Shown here in pieces: positions 33,248-41,219 of a DNA stretch of 64,000 bases. The stretch's first letter is position 1, and each line of letters starts with the position of its first letter. This DNA comes from Microbacterium trichothecenolyticum (GTDB lineage Bacteria; Actinomycetota; Actinomycetes; Actinomycetales; Microbacteriaceae): contig NZ_JAUTBF010000001.1 of NCBI RefSeq assembly GCF_030818955.1, positions 3,348,001 to 3,412,000 of the forward strand, in the 5' to 3' direction. A program made the position numbers and the translations under genes. The notes under the pieces were generated by a model that was not told where the DNA came from, made no database searches, and worked only from the letters and a program-made list of their open reading frames with translations.

Positions 33248-34588
33248 ATGGCACGTATGGCACACGCCGACGACTTCGCCCTCAGCCGCGTGACACCCGA
33301 CGCCCAGAAGCACTGGTTCGGCATCGCCGTCCAGCGCTTCGGCCAGGTCTCGGCCCTGTCGCAGTTCCTCCTCGGCGCCACCCTCGGGTACGCGATGACC
33401 TTCAGCGAGGCCTTCCTCGCGCTGCTGCTCGGCTCGATCATCCTCGAAGTGATCATGTGCATCGTCGGCATCATCGGGCAGAAGGAGGGACTGAACACGG
33501 CGCTCCTGGCCCGCTGGACCGGCTTCGGCGAGATCGGTGCCTCGCTCGTGGGCCTGGCGATCGGCATCAGCCTCATCGGCTGGTTCGGCATCCAGTCGGC
33601 CATCTCGGCCGAGTCGCTCGACTCGCTGCTGCCGGGAATCATGCCGATGTGGGCGTGGAGCCTGCTGTTCGGCCTCGCCGTGACCGCGATCGTCGCCGTC
33701 GGCTTCGTCGGCATGCAGTGGCTCGCCAACATCACCGTGCCGCTGTTCCTCGTGCTCGTGGGCTGGTCGATCATCACCGAACTCAGCAACCACTCCCTCG
33801 GTGACCTCATCACCTCGCCCGCCCCCGGACCCACCATGAGCGTGTGGCAGGGCACGGCGATCGTCGCCGGCGGCCTGATCGTCGGCGCGATCATCACCGC
33901 CGACATGACCCGCTTCAATCGCTCCAAGGCCGACGTCGTCAAGCAGACGGTCGTGGGCGTCTCGCTCGGCGAATTCGTCATCGGCCTGTCGGGCGTGCTG
34001 CTGGCCCACGCGGCGCAGACGGGCAACATCGTCGCGATCGTGACGTCGTCGGTGGGCCTGGTGGGCCTCATCATCGTCATCACGGGCACCCTGAAGATCA
34101 ACGACTGGAACCTGTACTCCTCGACGCTGGGCCTGGTGAACTTCATCTCCACCGCGTTCGGCAAGAACCTGCACCGCGTCACGACGACCATCGTGCTCGG
34201 CGTCGTCGGCTCGATCCTCGCCGCGGCCGGCATCCTGTCGCAGTTCACCGGATTCCTCATCATCCTCGGCGTCGTCTTCCCGCCCATCGCCGGCATCATG
34301 GTCGCGGAATACTTCTTCGTGCGCCGCTGGCGTGGCGAGCTCGACGCCTCGCGCGCCGAGGGACGCCTGCCGAGCACCGCCCCGCGCCTGGTGCCCGTGA
34401 CCCTCGTGGTCTGGCTCGTCTCGGCCCTCGTGGGCTACTTCGTCACCTGGGGGATCCCGGCGATCTCCTCGCTCGTGCTCTCGATCGTGCTGTACACCGT
34501 CGCCGGAAAGCTCGGCTGGGTGCGCGGTGTCGGCGAGGCGACGACCGCGCAGGCTCCCGTGCGCGACGCCGCCCCCGTGGCATCCTGA
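33248..34588 (+). CDS. CodB-like NCS1 permease (purine/cytosine/hydantoin family)
   Basis: 446 aa, about twelve membrane helices. The opening SRVTPDAQKHWFGIAVQRFGQVSALSQFLLGATLGYAM and the mid-protein ADMTRFNRSKADVV are typical of the cytosine permease branch of NCS1, proton- or sodium-coupled importers of nucleobases, hydantoins and related heterocycles. First gene of a tightly packed operon with hydantoinase, DUF917 and regulator genes, so it most likely imports the pathway substrate. Confidence 0.9.
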   Translation: MARMAHADDFALSRVTPDAQKHWFGIAVQRFGQVSALSQFLLGATLGYAMTFSEAFLALLLGSIILEVIMCIVGIIGQKEGLNTALLARWTGFGEIGASLVGLAIGISLIGWFGIQSAISAESLDSLLPGIMPMWAWSLLFGLAVTAIVAVGFVGMQWLANITVPLFLVLVGWSIITELSNHSLGDLITSPAPGPTMSVWQGTAIVAGGLIVGAIITADMTRFNRSKADVVKQTVVGVSLGEFVIGLSGVLLAHAAQTGNIVAIVTSSVGLVGLIIVITGTLKINDWNLYSSTLGLVNFISTAFGKNLHRVTTTIVLGVVGSILAAAGILSQFTGFLIILGVVFPPIAGIMVAEYFFVRRWRGELDASRAEGRLPSTAPRLVPVTLVVWLVSALVGYFVTWGIPAISSLVLSIVLYTVAGKLGWVRGVGEATTAQAPVRDAAPVAS

Positions 34589-34615
34589 CCCCCCCGAACG
34601 AAAGAAGCTCCACCC

Positions 34616-36169
34616 ATGCACATCGGCATCGACGTCGGCGGGACCAACACCGACGCAGTGCTCATGGACGGCAAGGTCACCCTCGCCGGCGTGAAGAAGT
34701 CCACCAGTCCGGATGTCACCACCGGCATCGTCGACGCGATCGCGGCCCTGCGCACCGAACGCGACTTCGCCGGCTCCGACATCGACGCGGTCATGATCGG
34801 CACCACCCACTTCATCAACGCTCTCGTGCAGGCCCAGCGCCTCGCGCCGACCGCCGCGGTGCGGCTGGGGCTTCCCGCCACGAAGGCCCTCCCGCCGCTC
34901 GTGGACTGGCCCGGGGTGCTGACCGAGGCCATCCAGGCGCGCAGCTACCTCGCGCATGGCGGCTACGAGTTCGACGGGCGGCCGATTTCGCCTCTCGACG
35001 AGGACGAGCTGCGCGGGATCGCCGCCGACATGAAGGCCCACGGCGTGCGCTCGGTGGCGATCTCGTCGGTGTTCTCGCCGGTCAACCACGACCTCGAGGT
35101 GCGTGCGGCCGAGATCCTCGGCGACGTGCTCGGACCCGACGTGGCGATCTCGCTCTCGCACGAGATCGGCCGGATCGGCTTGCTCGAGCGCGAGAACGCC
35201 ACGATCATCAACGCAGCGCTCCGCGAACTCGCGTCCGAGATCGTCGACGGCCTGACCGCGGCCGTGCGTGCGCAAGGGATCGAGGCGCCCATCTTCCTCA
35301 GCCAGAACGACGGCACACTGATGGACGAGGACTACGTGCGCCTCTACCCCGTCGCCACCTTCGCGTCGGGCCCGACGAACTCCATGCGCGGGGCCGCCCT
35401 CACCAGCGGCCTGCAGACCTGCGCCGTCGTCGACATCGGGGGCACGACGGCCGACATCGGTCTGCTCAACGCCGGATTCCCGCGCGAGACGGCGAACGAG
35501 GTCAAGGTCGCCGGCATCCGCACCAATTTCCGGATGCCGGATGTGCTGTCGATCGGCATCGGCGGCGGCTCGATCGTCGATGAGCAGACCGCGGAGGTCG
35601 GGCCCGCATCGGTGGGCTACCGTCTGACCGAGGAGGCGCTGGTGTTCGGCGGCTCCACCCTCACCGCGACCGACATCGCCGTGGCGGCCGGGCGCGCGAA
35701 CGTGGGCGACCCCTCTCGCGTCGCGCACCTCGACCCCGCCTTCGTCGAGCGCGTGCTGGCGCGCATCGCCGATCGTGTGGCCGAGGCCGTCGACCGCATG
35801 CGCACCTCGCCCGAGCCGATCCCGGTGGTCGCCGTCGGCGGTGGCAGCATCCTCCTCCCCGAGGAGCTGCCCCTGTTCGGCGCCGTGCACCGCCCGCGCA
35901 ACTACGCCGTCGCCAACGCCATCGGCGCCTCGATCGCCCAGGTGGGCGGCGAGATCGACAAGGTCTACGCGATCGAGGCGGGTCGGCGCGACGAGGGCAT
36001 CGCCGCGATCCGCGCGGAGGCCGTCGACAAGGCCATCGCCGCGGGCGCGCGTCCGTCGTCGGTGTCCATCGTCGACTTCGACGAGGTGCCGATCCCGTAC
36101 CTTCCCGGAAACGCCACGCGCGTGCGCGTGAAGGCCGTCGGAGATCTCGACATGGGCGTGCGGGCGTGA
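34616..36169 (+). CDS. Hydantoinase A/oxoprolinase (HyuA) family protein
   Basis: 517 aa, a compact member. ASKHA-type phosphate loops: IGIDVGGTNTDAVLM at the N-terminus and CAVVDIGGTTADIGLL near 270; VAVGGGSILLPEELP near 405. HyuA-family proteins drive ATP-dependent hydrolysis of cyclic amides such as N-methylhydantoin and 5-oxoproline, usually with a HyuB partner. No HyuB is encoded here; instead DUF917 genes overlap its end (GTGA), suggesting they replace or complement HyuB. Confidence 0.9.
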   Translation: MHIGIDVGGTNTDAVLMDGKVTLAGVKKSTSPDVTTGIVDAIAALRTERDFAGSDIDAVMIGTTHFINALVQAQRLAPTAAVRLGLPATKALPPLVDWPGVLTEAIQARSYLAHGGYEFDGRPISPLDEDELRGIAADMKAHGVRSVAISSVFSPVNHDLEVRAAEILGDVLGPDVAISLSHEIGRIGLLERENATIINAALRELASEIVDGLTAAVRAQGIEAPIFLSQNDGTLMDEDYVRLYPVATFASGPTNSMRGAALTSGLQTCAVVDIGGTTADIGLLNAGFPRETANEVKVAGIRTNFRMPDVLSIGIGGGSIVDEQTAEVGPASVGYRLTEEALVFGGSTLTATDIAVAAGRANVGDPSRVAHLDPAFVERVLARIADRVAEAVDRMRTSPEPIPVVAVGGGSILLPEELPLFGAVHRPRNYAVANAIGASIAQVGGEIDKVYAIEAGRRDEGIAAIRAEAVDKAIAAGARPSSVSIVDFDEVPIPYLPGNATRVRVKAVGDLDMGVRA

Positions 36170-37254
36170 GCTGGCAGCTCACCCCGTCGCTCGTCGGCGA
36201 CCTCGCCCGCGGTGCCGCCGTGCTCGGTACCGGGGGCGGGGGAGACCCGTACATCGGGGCGCTCCTGGCGCGTCAGGCGCTCGCCGCGCACGGTCCCGTC
36301 ACGGTCGTGGGCCTCGACGAACTGCCCGATGACGCCCTCGTGCTCACCGTCGCGATGATGGGCGCGCCGACCGTCATGGTCGAGAAGCTCCCGAGCCTTG
36401 ACGAGGTCGTCGCCCCGGTGCACGCGCTCGGTGCCTCGCTGGGGCGCCCGGTCACCCACATCGCGTGCGCCGAGGCGGGAGGCGTGAACTCCACCATCCC
36501 CATCGCCGCGGCGGCCGCCCTCGGCCTGCCCCTTCTGGATGCCGACGGCATGGGTCGCGCCTTCCCCGAGCTGCAGATGGTTCTGCCGACCCTCTACGGC
36601 GTCACCGCGTCACCCCTCGCCTTCGCCGACGAGAAGGGCAACACCGCGGTGCTGTCGACCATCGACAACACCTGGACCGAGCGCATCGCCCGCGTCGCGT
36701 GCGTCGAGATGGGCTGCTCGGTCATGCTCGCCGGCTTCGCCATGTCGGGTGCGACGGCGCGCGAGGCCCTCGTCCCGGCGTCACTGTCGGCGTGCCTGTC
36801 GATCGGTCGCGGCATCGTCGATGCGCGTGAGGCCAAGACCGACCCGGTCGCCGCGGTCGTCGACGCCCTCGGCGGGCGCGAGGTGTTCGAGGGCAAGGTC
36901 GTCGACGTCGAGCGGGGAACGACCGCCGGCTTCGCCCGCGGCAACGCCCGCATCGAGGGCCCGGGCGACACGCTGACGCTGTCGTTCCAGAACGAGCACC
37001 TCATCGCGCGCACGACCGCCGGCATCCTGGTCACCACGCCCGATCTCATCATCGTGGTGGATGCCGAGAGCGCCGAGCCCATCACCACCGAGGGGCTGCG
37101 CTACGGCCAGCGCGTCCGCGTCATCGCCGCCCCCAGCGACGAGCGCTGGCACGCACCCGAGGCCCTCGCCATGGTCGGTCCCGGCTACTTCGGCTACGAC
37201 CTGCCCTCACACCGCTTCGACGGAACCATCGAGAACTCGGAGACCGCCGCATGA
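36166..37254 (+). CDS. DUF917 family protein, first paralog
   Basis: 362 aa. The N-terminal glycine motif LGTGGGGDPYIG near 22-33, HIACAEAGGVNSTIPIAAAA near 100 and LDADGMGRAFPELQM near 125 define the family; the C-terminal part has TPDLIIVVDAESAEPITTEGLRYGQ near 290. DUF917 (Pfam PF06032) has, as I recall, been renamed for S-methyl-thiohydantoin desulfurase; otherwise it is known as a companion of HyuA and CodB genes. Overlaps both neighbours by 4 bp. Confidence 0.88.
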   Translation: MSWQLTPSLVGDLARGAAVLGTGGGGDPYIGALLARQALAAHGPVTVVGLDELPDDALVLTVAMMGAPTVMVEKLPSLDEVVAPVHALGASLGRPVTHIACAEAGGVNSTIPIAAAAALGLPLLDADGMGRAFPELQMVLPTLYGVTASPLAFADEKGNTAVLSTIDNTWTERIARVACVEMGCSVMLAGFAMSGATAREALVPASLSACLSIGRGIVDAREAKTDPVAAVVDALGGREVFEGKVVDVERGTTAGFARGNARIEGPGDTLTLSFQNEHLIARTTAGILVTTPDLIIVVDAESAEPITTEGLRYGQRVRVIAAPSDERWHAPEALAMVGPGYFGYDLPSHRFDGTIENSETAA

Positions 37255-38378
37255 GCTGGACCCTGACCGCCGCCGACCTGCCCGACCTGGCCCGTGGAGC
37301 GACGCTGCTCGGCACCGGCGGAGGCGGCGACCCCTACATCGGTCAGAAGCTCGTCGAGCGCGTGCTCGGCGCGGGGAGCATCACGGTGCTCGACCCCGAC
37401 GAGATCGCCGACGACATGTTCGTCATCCCGACGGCGCAGATGGGCGCGCCGACCGTGATGATCGAGAAGATCCCGGCCGGTACCGAGCCCACCCTGGCGC
37501 TGCGGACCCTCGAGAAGCACCTCGGCCGCACCGCCGACGCGACGATGCCGATCGAGTGCGGCGGCATCAACTCGATGATCCCGCTGCTCGTCGCCGCCGA
37601 GACGGGGCTGCCCGTGGTGGATGCCGACGGCATGGGCCGAGCGTTCCCGGAACTGTCGATGGAGACCTTCGCCGTCTACGGCGTGCACGGCTCGCCCCTC
37701 GCTCTCGCGGGCGAGCGCGGTGAGACGGCGATCATCGACACCGGCGACGACGACCGGCAGATGGAATGGCTCGCCCGCGGCGTCACGATCCGCCTCGGCG
37801 GGGTGGCGCACATCGCCGAGTACGCCATGACCGGAGCCGACGTCAGGCGCACCGCGATCCCGCGGACCCTGTCGATGGCCCTGGCGCTGGGGCGTGGCAT
37901 CCGCGAGGCCCGTGAGCAGCATCGCTCGCCGTTCGAGGCCATCGCCGACGTGCTGTCGACGACGCTGTACCCGCACGTGCGGGAGCTGTTCGTCGGCAAG
38001 GTCACCGACGTCGAGCGGCGCACCACCGACGGGTTCGCCAAGGGGCGCGCGACCATCTCGGCCCTCGACCCCGCCGATGACGCGACCCTCGAGGTGGCCT
38101 TCCAGAACGAGAACCTCACCGCCCGCCGTGACGGCGAGCTCGTGGCGATCGTGCCCGACCTCATCTGCATCACCGACATCGAGTCGGCAGAGCCCATCAC
38201 CACCGAGGGCTTGCGGTACGGCCAGCGCGTGCGCGTGCTGGGCATCTCCACGCCCGACATCATGCGCACCCCTGGCGCGCTCGCCGCGTTCGGTCCGTCG
38301 GCGTTCGGTCTCGCCGACGCGTTCGAGCCGGTCGAGCAGTTGCGGGGCGCCGAGGTGCGGCGGCTCATTACCCTGTGA
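37251..38378 (+). CDS. DUF917 family protein, second paralog
   Basis: 375 aa; the same motifs as its upstream neighbour, with LGTGGGGDPYIGQKL near 20, IECGGINSMIPLLVAA near 103, DADGMGRAFPELSM near 124 and VPDLICITDIESAEPITTEGLRYGQ near 300. The two are clearly related but diverged between the motifs, so they may form a heteromer or act on successive substrates. ATGA and GTGA overlaps couple it to both neighbours. Confidence 0.88.
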   Translation: MSWTLTAADLPDLARGATLLGTGGGGDPYIGQKLVERVLGAGSITVLDPDEIADDMFVIPTAQMGAPTVMIEKIPAGTEPTLALRTLEKHLGRTADATMPIECGGINSMIPLLVAAETGLPVVDADGMGRAFPELSMETFAVYGVHGSPLALAGERGETAIIDTGDDDRQMEWLARGVTIRLGGVAHIAEYAMTGADVRRTAIPRTLSMALALGRGIREAREQHRSPFEAIADVLSTTLYPHVRELFVGKVTDVERRTTDGFAKGRATISALDPADDATLEVAFQNENLTARRDGELVAIVPDLICITDIESAEPITTEGLRYGQRVRVLGISTPDIMRTPGALAAFGPSAFGLADAFEPVEQLRGAEVRRLITL

Positions 38379-39388
38379 GCATGAGAACCCTCGGGCCCGA
38401 GCGCCTGCCGGCGCTGGCCCGGGGGTTCGCGCTGCTCGGCGCGGGCGGCGGGGGTACCACGACGCTGCTCGAGCTCATGGCGGGCGAGGTGCTCGACGGA
38501 CCGGTCGCGTTGCACGACGTCGACGACCTCGATCCGTCGACCCCGTGCGTCGCCGTGGGCTTCGCCGGGTCCACGTACCTCCTGGGCGAACGGGTGCCCG
38601 GGGATGACGCCTTCGCCCCGCTTCTGGCCGCGGCCGAACGATGGACGGGCGTCGCGGCGGCGGCCGTGTGCGCCATGGAGGGGGCGGGTCTGAACGGTCT
38701 GGCGCCGTTCCTCCTCGCCCGCGAGCACACCCTCGTCGACGCCGACCTCATGGGGCGCGCCCTTCCCGGCATCGACCAGCTCTCGCTCGTCGTGGACGCC
38801 GTGCCCGGGGTCGTGCTCGTCGCCGACACCGGCGGGGGCGTCATGGTCGTGGAGTCGTCGCGGGCGGCCGATGTCGAGAGCCTCGTGCGCGCGAGCATCA
38901 TCCGTGCCGGGGGAGCGGGCGCCGTGCTCGTAGCCGGTTTCACCGTCGGCGACCTCGCCGACCACGGCATCCGGGGCACGTTCGCCCGCGCCCTCGCGCT
39001 CGGCGACGCCGACGTGTTCGGCGACGACCTCCCCGGGGCGCGCGCCCTCGGCGCGGGGCGCGTGAGCGCGGTGGATGCCGTGCCGGACGATGCCTTCGCG
39101 CGGTCGGTCGAGGTGACCGGCGACGACGGGGCGCTGCTGCGCCTGGTCGCGCGCTCGGAGTTCCTCGCCGTCACCCGCGACGGGCAGACGATCGCCGCAT
39201 CGCCCGACATCCTCGTCGCGATCGACTCCGTGTCGGGCGACGTGCTGCAGGTCGACGCCGTGACCCTCGCCCGGCACGTGCGGGTGCTGGCGCTGTCGGC
39301 ACCGCCGTGGTGGACGGACGCGCTCGAACGCCTGGCGCACGTGGTACCGGCCGCGTACGGCTTGCGCGATCTGGAGGTGGAGTCGTGA
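38375..39388 (+). CDS. DUF917 family protein, third and divergent paralog
   Basis: 337 aa from GTG 38375 (or ATG 38381). It keeps the framework (LGAGGGGTTTLLEL near 22, CAMEGAGLNGLAPFLLA near 108, LVDADLMGRALPGI near 128) but the GGDPYIG loop has become GGTTTLL, and the C-terminal ESAEPITTEG element is replaced by DSVSGDVLQVDAVTLARHV. The altered residues are ones shared by the other two copies, so this one may be a regulatory or structural subunit, or have another substrate. Confidence 0.8.
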   Translation: MSMRTLGPERLPALARGFALLGAGGGGTTTLLELMAGEVLDGPVALHDVDDLDPSTPCVAVGFAGSTYLLGERVPGDDAFAPLLAAAERWTGVAAAAVCAMEGAGLNGLAPFLLAREHTLVDADLMGRALPGIDQLSLVVDAVPGVVLVADTGGGVMVVESSRAADVESLVRASIIRAGGAGAVLVAGFTVGDLADHGIRGTFARALALGDADVFGDDLPGARALGAGRVSAVDAVPDDAFARSVEVTGDDGALLRLVARSEFLAVTRDGQTIAASPDILVAIDSVSGDVLQVDAVTLARHVRVLALSAPPWWTDALERLAHVVPAAYGLRDLEVES

Positions 39389-39419
39389 CGGCCTCGATCC
39401 GCGATCCCCGGGGGCTCTC

Positions 39420-40928
39420 GTGACGCCCCTGGAGCTGCGCGCGCTGCTCGCGCACCCCGCGAACGGTCGGGCGCGGGTACTCGTCGAGGTCGCGGGCGTC
39501 GATGCCTTCGCCGGGGTGATCGTCGCCGCGCGCGAGGCGACGCTGCCCGCGCGCGGAGATCGCGAGCTCGCCGCGCTGACCGAGCCTCCACCCTCGGCGC
39601 CGTGGCAGCAGGACGCCCTCGTGCGGCGGGTGCGCGATCGCGGCTTCCGCGGCCTCGCCCTGCCGGGGGCCGATGCGCTGGGTGCCGGAAGCCGCGGCCT
39701 CGCCGCCCGGCTCGGACTCACCCTGCTGGCCGTCGACGATCCGATGGCCCTGGCCCGCGCCGGGTGGGAGCTGGTGCAGGGGCGCGACGCTCTGACGCTC
39801 GGGTACGTGCGGCGCGTGGCGCAGTCGATCGAGTACTCCGCCGCGCATCTGGCCGATCTGCTCCGTCATCTCTCGGCCAGCGTCGGTCACGGCGTGGCCC
39901 TCATCGACGCCGAGGGAGTGTTGCTGCAGGCCGGCGGCGACCTGCCCGAGGCGGTTCGCGCGGCGATCGACTTCGGGCTCTGGCAGGATGCGGTCTCGGT
40001 CGCGGAGGGAGCGGCAGCGTCCGTGCGCGTCGACAGTCCGAGCCGCGCCGGGCTGCGGTTGGCCGTCTTCGGTACGGGGTTGAGCGCCGCGCAGTTGTCG
40101 GCGCTGGCGGTCGCCGCCGAGGTGGCGATGCCGGCGGTCGCCGCCCGTATCCTCATCGACGAGGTGGCCGACGTGAGCGATGTCGCCGTGGCATCCGGTC
40201 TGCTGCGCGAGTTCCTCGAAGCCCGCGACGCCCGCGACCCCGATGTCGAGCAGCGCATGAGCGAGCGCGGCTGGCGCATGGGCGGGTACCACCTCGCGTT
40301 CCGCATCGCCGGGCGACGCCGCCTCGAGACGCTCGAACTGTTGCGCTTCGTGCGCCGGAGCCTGGCCGCCTTGCCCGTCGATTCGCAGGCCGTCACCAGC
40401 GGCCGCGGGGTGACCGGTTGGCTCAGCTTCGCAGAGCCGCCCACACCCGCCCGTCTCGACGAACACGTGGCCGCGGTGCGCGCCCTGCACGACCACGCGC
40501 GCCGGTCGTTCGACGTCGCGACCGGTGTGGGCTCGCTCGACAGCGGCGCGAGCGGGCTGCTGCGCAGCATCGACGGCGCGGTCGACGGCGTGCGCATCGC
40601 CACGGGACGCGCCGCGACCGGATGGTTCGTGCGGCTCGACGCCCTCGGCGTCGAGCAGGTGCTGCTGTCGTGGGCGGGATCCGACACGTTCGTCCCCGCC
40701 GCTGAGTCGTTGCTCGCGCCCCTCGCTTCGCACGGACCGGAACTGCTCGAGACGCTGACGGCCTACCTCGACCACGAGTCGGGCGTCTCGGCGACGGCGA
40801 CCGCCCTGGGCCTGCACCGCAACACCGTGGCGATGCGCATCGCCCGCGCGCAGGAACTGCTCGGCGTCGACCTCACCGACACCGACGCCCGCCTCGCCCT
40901 GCACCTCGCCTGCCGCGCGCTGCGTTGA
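39420..40928 (+). CDS. PucR/CdaR-type transcriptional regulator
   Basis: 502 aa from GTG 39420. N-terminal PucR-like ligand region, a central GGDEF-like fold, and the C-terminal helix-turn-helix (AYLDHESGVSATATALGLHRNTVAMRIARAQELLGVDL) near 455-490. PucR regulators typically control purine, allantoin, hydantoin or amine catabolism and are encoded within their regulon. Last gene of the permease-hydantoinase-DUF917 operon, 31 bp after the third DUF917 gene; the 15-bp-period repeats upstream of the operon are candidate targets. Confidence 0.88.
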   Translation: MTPLELRALLAHPANGRARVLVEVAGVDAFAGVIVAAREATLPARGDRELAALTEPPPSAPWQQDALVRRVRDRGFRGLALPGADALGAGSRGLAARLGLTLLAVDDPMALARAGWELVQGRDALTLGYVRRVAQSIEYSAAHLADLLRHLSASVGHGVALIDAEGVLLQAGGDLPEAVRAAIDFGLWQDAVSVAEGAAASVRVDSPSRAGLRLAVFGTGLSAAQLSALAVAAEVAMPAVAARILIDEVADVSDVAVASGLLREFLEARDARDPDVEQRMSERGWRMGGYHLAFRIAGRRRLETLELLRFVRRSLAALPVDSQAVTSGRGVTGWLSFAEPPTPARLDEHVAAVRALHDHARRSFDVATGVGSLDSGASGLLRSIDGAVDGVRIATGRAATGWFVRLDALGVEQVLLSWAGSDTFVPAAESLLAPLASHGPELLETLTAYLDHESGVSATATALGLHRNTVAMRIARAQELLGVDLTDTDARLALHLACRALR

Positions 40929-41011
40929 CGGTGCCGGACGACTCCGGCGGCTCCAGCCTCCCGGGCCGGAGTGCGGGTGTATCGTCGTGCGGCTGCGGGG
41001 CCGTGGGGTGT

Positions 41012-41094
41012 GTCGTCGTGCGGAGGAGGGTTGTGGCGCGCCGTTCGGGGGTGCCGATGGCGCGGCGTGTCGTGGATGAACTCCGCATGGCGGT
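41012..41094. repeat. 82-bp palindromic element, copy G
   Basis: Outer arms GTCGTCGTGCGGAG (41012-41025) and CTCCGCATGGCGGT (41081-41094), inner GCGCGCCG and CGGCGTGTCG, centre GGGGGTGCCG. The only copy seen between two genes in tandem rather than convergent. The rest of the 291-bp gap before the glycosidase holds no gene; its last 60 bp carry the promoter. Confidence 0.65.
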
Positions 41095-41137
41095 CGGCGC
41101 GGCGCCGACCCGCGTCGCGCGGAGCGTCGGAGACGGG

Positions 41138-41167
41138 TTGCGTAAAAACCTATCGCGTGTAAGGTTT
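41138..41167 (+). promoter_or_regulatory. Putative promoter with overlapping inverted repeat, glycosidase gene
   Basis: TTGCGT (41138-41143), 16-bp spacer, TAAGGT (41160-41165). The inverted repeat AAACCT (41146-41151) / AGGTTT (41162-41167) with a CG-rich centre overlaps it, as LacI- or TetR-family operators often do. The promoter of the sugar ABC operon at 45160 has the same layout. Confidence 0.5.
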
Positions 41168-41219
41168 CTGCTCAGTGAGCTCCGTCCCCCCGGAGCGCTT
41201 TCGATGAGGAGAGCACGTC

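Noticed and set aside
31096..34377. Open frame of 1093 codons on the minus strand across the flavin reductase, monooxygenase and permease genes
   Set aside because: It is antisense to three well-recognised genes; its sequence is His/Asp/Val-rich third-position shadow without any domain.
32873..35890. Open frame of 1005 codons on the minus strand across the permease and HyuA genes
   Set aside because: Same reason: GC-rich codon shadow, Asp/Arg/His-rich, no start context or domains.
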